64,000 nucleotides of DNA. It comes from Saccharibacter sp. 17.LH.SD. Lineage in GTDB: Bacteria; Pseudomonadota; Alphaproteobacteria; Acetobacterales; Acetobacteraceae. The position numbers and the translations under genes are program-made. The notes under the pieces are model-generated. The model had not been told where the DNA came from. It saw only the letters and a program-made list of their open reading frames with translations, and ran no database searches. The stretch's first letter is position 1. Each line of letters starts with the position of its first letter. The stretch is taken from the NCBI RefSeq assembly GCF_009834805.1, contig NZ_WVHO01000010.1:372001-436000 (forward strand), given 5' to 3'. Below are positions 42,231 to 51,197 of the stretch, piece by piece.

Positions 42231-42557
42231 CAACTGCGTAACAATGATGTGGTTTTGGAAAGAAATTGAGAAAACCAATCCAATTTTCTGATAAAAGCAC
42301 CTTAGAAAGGTTCCAGAAACTCTCTCCATAACGAATCAAACAATGATGCTCATAAGGTAGCTCGACACTGTGTTAATATTGGAAATAATGCAAAAGAGCT
42401 TAGCTGGTGGCAAGCTCATAAAATTTACTAACAAACCCGATTCAACGTTCCCAGCAATCCTGAGTGGCATAAATACGTCGATTTACGAAAAGAAACCTCT
42501 CGATACCAGCAGATAAAACTCCCATGCACAACATCAATAATACACTCACCATCGTAA
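42231..42557 (+). pseudogene. Possible decayed coding remnant in an AT-rich gap
   Basis: No intact gene is seen between 41905 and 42678. One plus-strand frame here reads like protein despite stops at 42267, 42303 and 42429: a first open stretch includes CVNIGNNAKELSWWQAHKIY and, after the stop, FNVPSNPEWHKYVDLRKETS in the same frame, each part about 41 codons long. The composition (paired Trp, balanced charge) is unlike random translation of AT-rich DNA. I do not recognise the family. It could also be chance, so confidence is low. Confidence 0.3.
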
Positions 42558-42678
42558 GATACACTCCCTATGCTGAGAAAGATTAGACAACTCTCGTTTA
42601 GTAGTAATCAGCAATCGAACGTGATATAAATTACAAATTAACAACAAAAATAAATAATAATTATATTATACACCTTCT

Positions 42679-44427
42679 TTAGTACGTTAGTGTTAAGTCA
42701 GATTGATAATAGGTAGCATTTTGTGCGCCAACGCGGTGCATATTATGTGATGTCATAAAACGCACAACATGCTGATCCCATGTTAAGTGTGGACCGAGTT
42801 TCAGCGCAACTTCAGCTTGAGGTGCCATCCCTACGTAAAAACCATGATCTCCCTCCGGATTATTAATCTGATTACCAAATACATTACGACCATAAATCGA
42901 ATACGTATCGTCATGATGACTATAACGCCAATAAAATGGATATTTAAACTGGATCTGTAAATATTTCGTCGGCGAAAACCCAATTTTTGGTGCGAAATTG
43001 ATAAGGTTTGACCCCGTCAAATAATTGGTTGGGTCAAGATAATTTGTATTTACCCCAAAAGGTTCAATATACGTATTTGTCGCAGATGTTGAGCCACGAT
43101 CTCCTCCACCTGAATAAATATCCGTTTGGAAACCAAAAGAAGGATGCCACATCACATGACGGAAGTGATAATCAACCGTGCTGTTGATCGCAAACGCATT
43201 CACATTACGGTGTTTATCATCGTAATGAACTATATTCCGTCCATTAAATGCGCTCATATTCTGCTGGTGAAAAATACCTTGTTGATAAACACCCCCAAAT
43301 GAAAAGCTAATTGGGCCTGCTTCACCATGCCAGCGCAGGCCAAAATTATTACGCGTTGTCGACCCCCATGCCGAAGGCTCAGACATGACAGTACTTTGTG
43401 CAGCTCCGCCGGCTAATTTATAACCATAGTAGAAGAGATTAAGAAACGAATATCCTTTTTCACCCATAAAAGAAAAATCAGGCGGTGCAATAGTAACATT
43501 CACACCATAAAGCCGTGTCGTATAATCCTCTGTATCACGAAAAGCTTGTGGAGCCCCTACTGGATGCTGATCTTTGGTTTTAACAAAATCAAATGCATCA
43601 ATACGAACACGTTTCCAAATTTGATAGACACGAAACCCATTCCAACTCAACGGAACATTTAACACATCACGATTTCCGATCATGTAATCAGGCGCATCTA
43701 AAAACTGTTGTCGCCCAAAAATAAACCCACTATGCCCACCTAGTAAATTTGCACTAAATTCTACGAAAGCTTGTTGCGCATCGATATTTTTCCGAAACGT
43801 TCCATCATAACCATATGGTCGCCACCCACCAGCATCTGCATTAATCAGCTGCCCAAAGAATCGAACATGCTCACCTAAATGCAGATCGGCACTCCATAGA
43901 TTTCGGACACCAAACCGCCCCGAGTGATTACGACGCTTCTCTCCGCCAATACCACCTACGTCTCCAGGAGGAGTTAACGCCCCAAAGACTGGATGTTGAT
44001 CGTACCAATTTCGAATTTTTGTTTCACCTGCCAAGCTCAGCCATATTGAACCACTATCATTCAATTTCATATGCTTATACGCATCGAACGGATCATCTTT
44101 ATCACAAGCTGACTTTACTCTACGCGTCCCTTCCATTCCTGCAGGGATTCCATATTGTGACTCTGGCCCAAAGCCTGTTTCACTGCCATCACCACGTGCA
44201 AATACGCCATAGGGACTATACGTTGCCGGATCATCCTTTGGCGTTGGAGGGCATCCCCCAGGAGCCGTATGCATAATTCGATCCAACAGCGAACGCTGAG
44301 GCGTTGTTGTCTCAACATGCAAAGGATCACCATTAGAAGCTGCATGAGCCGTCGCTGCACAGGCGGTTAATCCTGTTAGAATGATAGCCGGATAAAGAGC
44401 TGTTCGATTGGAAAAAAGTTGTCGCAT
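42679..44427 (-). CDS. Alginate-export-family outer-membrane porin
   Basis: The 582-residue protein has an export signal (PAIILTGLTACAATAHAA) and a body made of alternating aromatic beta strands. GETKIRNWYDQHP, GRFGVRNLWSADLHLGEHVR, AQQAFVEFSANLLGG and GRQQFLDAPDYMIGNRDV match the Alginate_exp (AlgE-like) family, which in acetic acid bacteria is common as a general outer-membrane channel. A mature N-terminal part of about 110 residues with two cysteines precedes the barrel. The transported solute is unknown. No clear ribosome site precedes the ATG. No alginate genes are nearby. Confidence 0.8.
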   Translation of the reverse strand: MRQLFSNRTALYPAIILTGLTACAATAHAASNGDPLHVETTTPQRSLLDRIMHTAPGGCPPTPKDDPATYSPYGVFARGDGSETGFGPESQYGIPAGMEGTRRVKSACDKDDPFDAYKHMKLNDSGSIWLSLAGETKIRNWYDQHPVFGALTPPGDVGGIGGEKRRNHSGRFGVRNLWSADLHLGEHVRFFGQLINADAGGWRPYGYDGTFRKNIDAQQAFVEFSANLLGGHSGFIFGRQQFLDAPDYMIGNRDVLNVPLSWNGFRVYQIWKRVRIDAFDFVKTKDQHPVGAPQAFRDTEDYTTRLYGVNVTIAPPDFSFMGEKGYSFLNLFYYGYKLAGGAAQSTVMSEPSAWGSTTRNNFGLRWHGEAGPISFSFGGVYQQGIFHQQNMSAFNGRNIVHYDDKHRNVNAFAINSTVDYHFRHVMWHPSFGFQTDIYSGGGDRGSTSATNTYIEPFGVNTNYLDPTNYLTGSNLINFAPKIGFSPTKYLQIQFKYPFYWRYSHHDDTYSIYGRNVFGNQINNPEGDHGFYVGMAPQAEVALKLGPHLTWDQHVVRFMTSHNMHRVGAQNATYYQSDLTLTY

Positions 44428-45043
44428 GGTTCAAATTAACGCCTATTCTCATCACCTATCGATGAGAGAGACACCAGAATTTCTGACAATGTCTTGATGA
44501 AAATCAAAAGAAACAAATAAACACTTACAGAATAACTCTATAATTATAATATATTTTTCCTATAGAGGTCATGTTCATTCTTTTTTACAATCATTCTTTA
44601 ATCGTTATATTTTAACAAAAAATAATCCACTTCCTTATACCTCACACACGATAATTTTTTACTTTTTCGCGAGATTTTAGGGAGATCTACAGATTTAATC
44701 CTCTTGTTATACTCTATAATATTATTTATAAATTTGTGAATTATTTCAATAAAATCTATAACATATCATTGATTTTGAAAAGTGATCTTTGATGCTTTGC
44801 CGCTACCATCACACATGGAGTTACATCCGGGTCTAAAAAGCGATTATTCTAGTATTATAATGTTTCGGCGAAAATGGACCAATGATCACCATCATCATTG
44901 GATTCTCACGCCACTCTCTTTTTTCAGTTTCCACATATAACAACTCATCATAAGGAGTAGTTTTCTAAACTATTCACAAAGTCACCTCACCACCAGAGTG
45001 ATACCCCTTGAGGGCGTTCACTGAGAAAACTCGATATGGAATT
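44428..45043. other. AT-rich gap, no gene seen
   Basis: About 600 bases without a convincing gene on either strand. The part near 44428-44760 is very AT-rich and should hold the promoter of the minus-strand porin gene. A small hairpin (arms 44879-44886 and 44894-44901, loop 7) is present. Nothing else could be supported. Confidence 0.5.
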
Positions 45044-45553
45044 TTAAAAGTTACAACGTACGCATGTGTTCTGAACACGCAGCGTCGGACTTCCGACAGA
45101 ATTCCATTTAAATATTACAATATGCCAACGGGCAGGATTGCTGCGTGCCGTATAAATAAGTCCATCAGCACCATAGTCGCGTGCTTTATCTGATACCTTC
45201 CATGTGTATGGCACTATGCCTTGTTGTATTTGAGGTTTCCACGGCATATCAGAATCTGATTTTTTTAATCCTAATTTTTCACATATCATTTTATCTCGCA
45301 TATCTATTACACAGGCATTCTGCAGTTCTAACGACCACAAAAATCTTGGTGGATCGTTGGGGCGAATGTAGCTTTCGATAGCCCGAAAAGCCCAATCAGG
45401 ACGAGATGACATATAAATCGCGGCTTGCCCGTCGTGATGATAACGACCAACAGGTGAGGTTACACTTTGTAGTACATCAACTGGATCTTGTTGGCGCATA
45501 ATTCGAAAGAATAGGCCAGATACGCGCTTCAGATGCATTTTCCCATGTATCAT
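45044..45553 (-). CDS. RES-domain toxin (NAD+-degrading type)
   Basis: The 169-residue protein matches the RES fold: GRYHHDGQAAIYMSSRPDWA near residue 36 holds the GRY/N and ALYLS-type blocks, a glutamate follows in FRAIESYI, and YGADGLIYTARSNPARWHIV near the end is the family's DGLxYxSxR element. Characterised RES toxins phosphorolyse or hydrolyse NAD+ and stop growth until bound by their antitoxin. The start overlaps the stop of a small upstream frame (ATGA), as in toxin-antitoxin pairs. It lies just outside the tRNA-Arg island. Confidence 0.78.
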   Translation of the reverse strand: MIHGKMHLKRVSGLFFRIMRQQDPVDVLQSVTSPVGRYHHDGQAAIYMSSRPDWAFRAIESYIRPNDPPRFLWSLELQNACVIDMRDKMICEKLGLKKSDSDMPWKPQIQQGIVPYTWKVSDKARDYGADGLIYTARSNPARWHIVIFKWNSVGSPTLRVQNTCVRCNF

Positions 45554-45732
45554 TCTAACCTGAATGCCGTAACCAGAGTTTGTTCAGCAAAACCTCTGTC
45601 CGCTATCCTAGCACGCCACAGTTCCAGCTTTAAACATAATATTCTGGCCGCTTCGCAATTTGTCCAGGCAAGAACGACGCGATAAGGTTCCACCAACTCG
45701 TGAGCGCGTTTATCGACTTGTTTTCTAATCAA
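45550..45732 (-). CDS. Small gene before the RES toxin, possible (degraded) antitoxin
   Basis: A 60-residue frame ends with a four-base overlap on the toxin start, which is how antitoxin-toxin pairs are arranged. It has no ATG; the only start in frame is TTG 45732, and the frame stays open about 33 bases more before a stop. The sequence (AHELVEPYRVVLAWTNCEAA, ARIADRGFAEQTL) is helical and basic, but the Xre/DUF2384 toxin-binding signature usual for RES antitoxins is not visible. It may be the shortened tail of a longer antitoxin, or not a gene at all. Confidence 0.35.
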   Translation of the reverse strand: MIRKQVDKRAHELVEPYRVVLAWTNCEAARILCLKLELWRARIADRGFAEQTLVTAFRLE

Positions 45733-45821
45733 CGCAAATGCATGAGAACACGCTTCTTCATTACGCTAATCACAACGCTGCGCTTTAGGGAAACGATCTA
45801 TCTTTTAAGGAAGAGGATACC

Positions 45822-45889
45822 CAAAAAACCGCAGTTTCTTATATGGTGCGCCCTGCTGGATTCGAACCAGCGACCCACAGCTTAGAAGG
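45822..45889. repeat. Attachment site repeat, far end of the tRNA-Arg island
   Basis: These 68 bases repeat the segment 59408-59475 with only two mismatches (at 45829 and 45843); the last 46 bases (45844-45889) are identical. The identical part is the 3' half of tRNA-Arg from the CCA end to the anticodon loop. Here the tRNA is broken off at the anticodon, so this copy is the displaced one. The integrase gene starts 165 bases inside it. Confidence 0.9.
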
Positions 45890-46010
45890 AAGCTATTCTT
45901 CTTTCCCATATCTTCTCATAGTATTTCATATACTGTCATAATTCCTTGATAAACTACAATTTATTTAAAATTTTCCTCTCATACAATTTCATATTTTCCC
46001 ATTGCTACGC

Positions 46011-46044
46011 GTTGTTTTTGTGCCCTATATGTTCCCTATGGAGG
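46011..46044. repeat. Imperfect direct repeat near the integrase start (possible arm site)
   Basis: This stretch matches 59341-59374 at about 28 of 34 positions, including an identical GTTCCCTATGGAG at the end. Each copy lies inside the island near one attachment repeat. Paired direct repeats close to the cores fit arm-type binding sites of a tyrosine integrase. The left copy also holds the integrase ribosome site, so binding could limit integrase expression. Confidence 0.5.
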
Positions 46045-46053
46045 GCAAACAAG

Positions 46054-47301
46054 ATGCCAAGCAGTACGGGAAAACCCCTATCAGACTATACGCAGGGGAA
46101 ACCACTCTCTGACAAAACACTTCGCTCTATACGGAGTGCTCTTCCTTGGACAGGACAAGAAGAATGTGCAGATGGCCTCACGCCAGGCCTTTTATTACGT
46201 GTATCAAAAAATCGTATGTCATGGGTTCTTCGCTACAGAAATGGCGGGAAGATGCCTCGTCTAATCCTAGGTATCTATGAAGGAAATGGTCGTGGCATAG
46301 GATTAAAAGAAGCACGCGACCGAGCATCAAGCGCACAAACAAAGATTAGAAATGGAGGCGATCCCGTTGCTGAGCTTAAAGCGCTGCGACTTACGAACGC
46401 TGCACGCATTCACGCTCCTACCTTAGACAAACTCATACAACGCTATGAGGAAGAAGAGGCTCCTTCTCGTGGGCAAAATGGACAAGGCGCTAAGACATGG
46501 AAGACAGGCGAAGCACAGAGGCGCATTCGACATGTATTCGCGCCTCTTCTCACTACTCCCCTTCCCGATCTCACCGGACCACAACTACAAAATGCGGTTG
46601 ATGATCATTCTTCTCGCTTTAGCGCTGGGGCAGCAGTTCGTTACATAAAACCTGTCTTGAAATGGGGAGCAAAAAAGGGGCTCCTCTCCATGGAAAGTGC
46701 CTTATGGATAGACCAACCAAAAAACACTCATACTCCCAGAGAACGCGTCTTATCTCGTGATGAAATTCGAGCCATTTTGGCCAATACATCCTCCATAGGA
46801 ATGTGGGGCAATGTAATCCAAATGCTCTTCTGGACAGCATGTCGCCTGAACGAAATATGCCACGCTAAATGGTCAGACATCAAGCAAGAGGGCGACAGAT
46901 GGACTCTTCACATCACCAATACTAAGCAAGGGCGCCCGCACTCCATCCCCCTTCCCTCACAAGCACGAGATGCTTTAAAACAACGCCAACTCACCTATGC
47001 CCCTGATCCAGATACCTTGCTGTTTCCCAATGCAAAAGGTAACGTTCTGGGAAACTGGGACCGAATGACAAAACGCCTTCAGCAAGAAAGCGCAACTACT
47101 GGCTGGCACCGCCATGACATTCGCCGTACCGTCGCGACGCTAATGGGGGAACTCGGCACACCGCGCGACGTCGTCGAAATCGCTCTCGGCCATGCCCTTT
47201 CCAGTGCATTCGGTGCTATGTCTGCTACTTACAACAAAAGCCGAGACGTAGAACGACATCGTTCAGCTCTACAACTTCTGGCTGATACGATTGGAATATA
47301 A
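46054..47301 (+). CDS. Tyrosine-recombinase integrase of the island
   Basis: ATG 46054 follows GGAGGG by about ten bases; the frame is open to 45946, but that part is AT-rich and unlike integrases. The 415-residue protein has a DUF4102-like N-terminal arm-binding domain (LTPGLLLRVSKNRMSWVLRY, LGIYEGNGRGIGLKEARDRA), a core-binding domain and a catalytic domain with the arginine in TACRLNEICHAKW, HRHDIRRT (HxxR), LGH and the tyrosine in SATYNKSRD. This is the P4-like class that enters tRNA genes, in agreement with the flanking repeats. Confidence 0.95.
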   Translation: MPSSTGKPLSDYTQGKPLSDKTLRSIRSALPWTGQEECADGLTPGLLLRVSKNRMSWVLRYRNGGKMPRLILGIYEGNGRGIGLKEARDRASSAQTKIRNGGDPVAELKALRLTNAARIHAPTLDKLIQRYEEEEAPSRGQNGQGAKTWKTGEAQRRIRHVFAPLLTTPLPDLTGPQLQNAVDDHSSRFSAGAAVRYIKPVLKWGAKKGLLSMESALWIDQPKNTHTPRERVLSRDEIRAILANTSSIGMWGNVIQMLFWTACRLNEICHAKWSDIKQEGDRWTLHITNTKQGRPHSIPLPSQARDALKQRQLTYAPDPDTLLFPNAKGNVLGNWDRMTKRLQQESATTGWHRHDIRRTVATLMGELGTPRDVVEIALGHALSSAFGAMSATYNKSRDVERHRSALQLLADTIGI

Positions 47302-47305
47302 GCTA

Positions 47306-48040
47306 ATGGTAGAAAAGCGTCCCAGGACACTCGTCATCCCTTATGACCCACAGGAAGAAGAAGAAAGAGACGCACGTCTAAAAAGTATTCTATCTCCTAT
47401 TACAAGCCATCTAAACAGTATCATTCAAAAAATAGTCAACATATATGACAGTTTACTTTTCATTGGAGACATAGATCCACAATACCGTAAAAATAAAAAG
47501 AATAATATTATTACACGAAGAAAAGCACGATCAATAAAAAAAAGGTTCTGCCTAGAAATGAGAGATATTCTTAAGGAATATGATATCAAGGGACAATGGG
47601 TTTTCGAAGACAGGAAGGGACCTATAATTATAACAATCGAAAAACTATGGGATGAGCTAATAATAGGAAGAAATATTCGTCTTGTTTTTTTAAAAAATGA
47701 GAGAAAAAATAAAAAATTAGAACTCCATGGCCCCCAAAAAAGTGATTTAAATAAAATAAGAAATCACTCTAATTTTTCGGATTTCCTAAAAGACACTGGT
47801 AACTGTTTTCCTCAAGATTACACTTCAATTCCATATTATAAGAACAAAGCCCGGAATTTAAAGGAATACACTACCCCTTATGAAAATATGAAAGCCGCCA
47901 AACAAGAGACTAAGGAAGAATTACGCAGCATCGAGCAACAGATCTCTTTCTTAGAAAAACTACCAAAAAAAATTAATATTTCTAATGACGCCTTCGTCGA
48001 AGAACGAAAACTCCCTCCAAAACGAAGTGATCCAAAATAA
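47306..48040 (+). CDS. Unknown island protein
   Basis: I recognise no family. ATG 47306 is used; a TTG at 47291 inside the integrase end is less likely. The 244-residue product is very rich in Lys, Glu and Asn and its DNA is clearly more AT-rich than the neighbours, a mark of transferred DNA. There are no signal or membrane segments. The C-terminal 60 residues (KQETKEELRSIEQQISFLEK) could form a coiled coil. It lies five bases after the integrase and may be co-transcribed. Confidence 0.6.
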   Translation: MVEKRPRTLVIPYDPQEEEERDARLKSILSPITSHLNSIIQKIVNIYDSLLFIGDIDPQYRKNKKNNIITRRKARSIKKRFCLEMRDILKEYDIKGQWVFEDRKGPIIITIEKLWDELIIGRNIRLVFLKNERKNKKLELHGPQKSDLNKIRNHSNFSDFLKDTGNCFPQDYTSIPYYKNKARNLKEYTTPYENMKAAKQETKEELRSIEQQISFLEKLPKKINISNDAFVEERKLPPKRSDPK

Positions 48041-48131
48041 CACGAAATACATGTAGTTCGGAAAATCGTTTCTGAACATCTTAGCTCCATGAAGCGTCAT
48101 GCATCCCGCTGACGCGAAATGGAGGACAATC

Positions 48132-48344
48132 ATGTCACCTCTTATACTTCTAAATTCAAAAGAGACCGCAAAGCGCGTTAACCTGTCGGTCTCCTCTCTT
48201 TATCGGCACGTAAACGCTGGTCTTTTCCCGCGCCCCGTAAGAATTACGTCCAATCGCGTCGGCTGGCTGTCATCCGAACTTGATTCCTGGATCGAAGCCC
48301 GGATTACTGAACGCGACACTCCAGAAAAAGGAGTGAAAGTATGA
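48132..48344 (+). CDS. AlpA-family excisionase/regulator
   Basis: ATG 48132 follows GGAGGAC, giving 70 residues; an upstream ATG at 48099 has no such site. The protein is a MerR-like winged helix of the AlpA/excisionase type: LNSKETAKRVNLSVSSLYRH, then FPRPVRITSNRVGWLSSELD and SWIEAR. In P4-like elements AlpA activates the integrase or aids excision. It overlaps the next gene, the replication protein, by four bases. Confidence 0.88.
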   Translation: MSPLILLNSKETAKRVNLSVSSLYRHVNAGLFPRPVRITSNRVGWLSSELDSWIEARITERDTPEKGVKV

Positions 48345-50746
48345 GCAATACTAACAATGATCCACGTTCATTCTTATCCTTCATGATTGAACAAAACCAG
48401 CACGTGCATCTGTTCAGCATCCACTCCCAACAGGGAGCGCCACACACTTTCATAATAGACAAAAATTCGCTCAATGACGGAATATCTTGGATTGAGGAAG
48501 AACAACGACAGAAAAGAAATATTTACTGGCAAGTAAATACATCCTCCAAAGACCTCACAAAAAAAGCAGCTAAGGGCGATATCGTTACCCTTACTGCTAC
48601 GTGGGTCGACATTGATCCTACCCCAGATCTACCGAGGGACGCGGCACGCAGACAGATACAAGAAAAACTAGAATTTTTAGAAGACCGGGATGCGAAACCT
48701 CATCTTATTATTGATAGCGGAAACGGCTTTCAATGTATCTGGTTTACTGTGAAAGAAAAAGCCACTCCTGATAGCGTGCAATTTGCAGAAAAAACCAACA
48801 AGGAATTAGCCGAAATTCTCCGCGGAGACAGGGCCGCAACGGATGTTTGCCGTATCCTAAGATTTCCTGGCACAATAAACTTTCCAGGGCCTGCCAAACA
48901 AAAACGCGGTTACACCATACAATCTGCAAGTATCCTCCATATTGATAAATTACAACCTCCTCTAACAAAGGAAGAAATTAAAACACTCCTCTCACGTCTC
49001 TCATGCCCGCCAAACCCCGGCAGAAAGAGCTACGCATTTCTCTCCCCTCACCCCGGCCCAAAGTGTAATCCATCCCCACACTCCGAAGGAAATATCTTGT
49101 CATATGAAAGAACCCAACCATCAGAGCATAATCAATCCTACAACCGAGCATGCTTGGAAAGTGTAATTTCCCACTTACAAAACAACGCGAAAAACCAGGA
49201 ATACTCTGATTGGCAGCGTGCAGGCGCCAATTTAAAGGGATGCGTCAAAGAGGGTCATCTCTCTGATAAAAGCGCCTTAGAGCTTTTCCAGAACTTCTCT
49301 CAACATAATTACCCAAACTATGACGCTGATAACGTATCCCGTCGCTGGGCCACTATTGGAGGTGATGCAGCAGGAGCAGGATTGGGGGGACTTATTAACT
49401 TTGCCAAGGAAACCGGATGGACACCTCCTCGGCTCACAATGAAGCCCAGCGATCCTGCCGAAATAGATGCTATTTTAGCACAAGGGCAAAACAATTCTCC
49501 TCAACAAGAGAGGCTTCCCGAAAATATAAAAGCAAAGCTACAAAAAACGGCGAATGGAACTCCCATAAGTAACGTAAATAATGCACTCACCGTCGCAAGA
49601 AACACCCCAACTCTGAAGGATATATTCCATTTTGATATGATGAACCAACAATGCGAGATTAGGGAGGAAATTTCCAATAAATGGCACCCCGTCACGAGTG
49701 AAGATGAAACACATATCCAATGTCGCCTTCAATCTCTCGGACTAACTGGACTTATTGTTCAAACAACAAGGCAAACTATTGAAAAAATATGCAAGGAAAA
49801 CTCTTTCCATCCCTTACATGACTGGCTGAACACCTTGCAATGGGATGGGAAAGAGCGCGTATCATCGTGGCTTTCCACCTATTTGGGAACTGAAGACACT
49901 CCTTACACCCGAGGAATTGGTCTCTGCTTTCTTATCGGCATGATTGCTCGCATCATGGAGCCCGGTTGTAAGATGGAAACCATGCTCATCCTTGAAGGAA
50001 AACAGGGCACAGGGAAAAGCAGAGCATGTGCCATTTTAGCTGGTAAATATTTTGGCGATCATCTGCCTAATTTATCGGACAAGAAAAAAATCGGCGAATA
50101 TCTTCTCGGAAAGTGGCTTGTAGAAGCATCTGAACTTGAAGTCATGCGGAAAAAAGAATCAACTGAACTCAAAGCATTTTTATCTACTCAAACTGATGAC
50201 TTCAGAGCTGCTTATGCCCGGCGCAATGTCAAAATCCCACGACAATGCGTCTTCATCGGCACCACCAACCAAAGTGAATATCTTCGTGATGAAACCGGAG
50301 CGCGGCGCTACTTTCCAGTAAAAACGGGAGTAATAGACACAAAAGCTTTAGCCCAAGACCGAGAACAACTTTTTGCAGAAGCTCTGCATTTGTTCAAACA
50401 AGGAGAGAAATGGTGGCCTAGCCCCGAATTGCAGCATATGGCCAACCAGGAAACAGAAAAACGCTATGAAAGCGATCTATGGGATGAGCCTATAAAAGAG
50501 TGGCTGGATAGACAAGAAACCTCCTCCTCTTCTTATCCTCCATCCTTTTCCAATGAAAGGAGAAACAGTCCCCCTAGGCTGATCACTTCAACTAGGATTT
50601 TGACGGAAGCGCTTAGTATGCCACACGAACGCCAAGACCAACGAGCAAAACGCCGTGTAAATGGCATCATGAAACGTTTAGGGTATGAACAAAATCGAAA
50701 TGGCAAAGAACGCTTTTGGAGAAAAGACCAGCCTCCCTTACCCTAA
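48341..50746 (+). CDS. Replication protein: RepB-like primase plus VapE-type helicase
   Basis: The 801-residue protein has an N-terminal primase-like domain (about residues 10-210) with TATWVDIDPTPD and HLIIDSGNGFQCIWF, a PriCT-like middle with NYDADNVSRRWATIGGDAAG, and a C-terminal VapE/D5-like ATPase with LNTLQWDGKERVSSWL, Walker A EGKQGTGKSRACAIL near residue 556, and FIGTTNQSEYLRDETGARRY. This layout is that of phage-satellite and plasmid replication proteins able to start copying of the excised element. It is the largest of the island's mobility genes. Confidence 0.88.
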   Translation: MSNTNNDPRSFLSFMIEQNQHVHLFSIHSQQGAPHTFIIDKNSLNDGISWIEEEQRQKRNIYWQVNTSSKDLTKKAAKGDIVTLTATWVDIDPTPDLPRDAARRQIQEKLEFLEDRDAKPHLIIDSGNGFQCIWFTVKEKATPDSVQFAEKTNKELAEILRGDRAATDVCRILRFPGTINFPGPAKQKRGYTIQSASILHIDKLQPPLTKEEIKTLLSRLSCPPNPGRKSYAFLSPHPGPKCNPSPHSEGNILSYERTQPSEHNQSYNRACLESVISHLQNNAKNQEYSDWQRAGANLKGCVKEGHLSDKSALELFQNFSQHNYPNYDADNVSRRWATIGGDAAGAGLGGLINFAKETGWTPPRLTMKPSDPAEIDAILAQGQNNSPQQERLPENIKAKLQKTANGTPISNVNNALTVARNTPTLKDIFHFDMMNQQCEIREEISNKWHPVTSEDETHIQCRLQSLGLTGLIVQTTRQTIEKICKENSFHPLHDWLNTLQWDGKERVSSWLSTYLGTEDTPYTRGIGLCFLIGMIARIMEPGCKMETMLILEGKQGTGKSRACAILAGKYFGDHLPNLSDKKKIGEYLLGKWLVEASELEVMRKKESTELKAFLSTQTDDFRAAYARRNVKIPRQCVFIGTTNQSEYLRDETGARRYFPVKTGVIDTKALAQDREQLFAEALHLFKQGEKWWPSPELQHMANQETEKRYESDLWDEPIKEWLDRQETSSSSYPPSFSNERRNSPPRLITSTRILTEALSMPHERQDQRAKRRVNGIMKRLGYEQNRNGKERFWRKDQPPLP

Positions 50747-50978
50747 TAACGACAGTATGATGACAATCTAACAGGCAAAGTGTCATACTATTTCTCTAGG
50801 TTCACAAACAACTCTGCAAGGAATGACAGAAGAGACACTCAACAACAAAAACTATATGGAGAGAAATATATGCCCCCTCCTCATATAGTAATCTCTTATA
50901 CTCTTACAGGAGATTGAAACAATTTGAGCGTCTCTTCCGTCACATACAACACCCTTATGCTTTACCACGGAGTATTTC

Positions 50979-51197
50979 ATGAGTTACATCGCCTATATTG
51001 CCCGCACCGCACAATCCCAACTCTCAAAAGAGGAACAGAAACAACAAAAACGCGCTCAACAAGAGGCCGAATGGAAGGCCCAGCGCGAACGCACCGCACG
51101 CGAGAAAGAGCAGCTTAAAGAAACCCTACGGCAAGAACGCCGGGCTCGTAGAAAGGCTGAAAAAGAGCGCGAGATGTGGGAGAGGTTGTGTCCTTAA
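50979..51197 (+). CDS. Small charged coiled-coil protein
   Basis: The 72-residue product is almost wholly helical and charged (EEQKQQKRAQQEAEWKAQRE and KEQLKETLRQERRARRKAEK), so it probably forms a coiled coil. GGAG lies seven bases before the ATG. Its stop codon overlaps the stop of the convergent DUF4145 gene. Other short frames over the same bases have worse starts. No family is recognised. Confidence 0.55.
   Translation: MSYIAYIARTAQSQLSKEEQKQQKRAQQEAEWKAQRERTAREKEQLKETLRQERRARRKAEKEREMWERLCP

Noticed and set aside
45946-46053. Longer N-terminus for the integrase
   Set aside because: AT-rich, hydrophobic and unlike integrase N-termini; the ATG at 46054 has a ribosome site.
50747-50978. 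Partial inverted repeats after the replication gene, considered as an origin or CRISPR leader
   Set aside because: No iterons or repeat-spacer pattern; dyads are short and imperfect.
50924-51118. Frame starting TTG before the small coiled-coil gene
   Set aside because: Overlaps a frame with ATG and a good ribosome site; the translation looks random.
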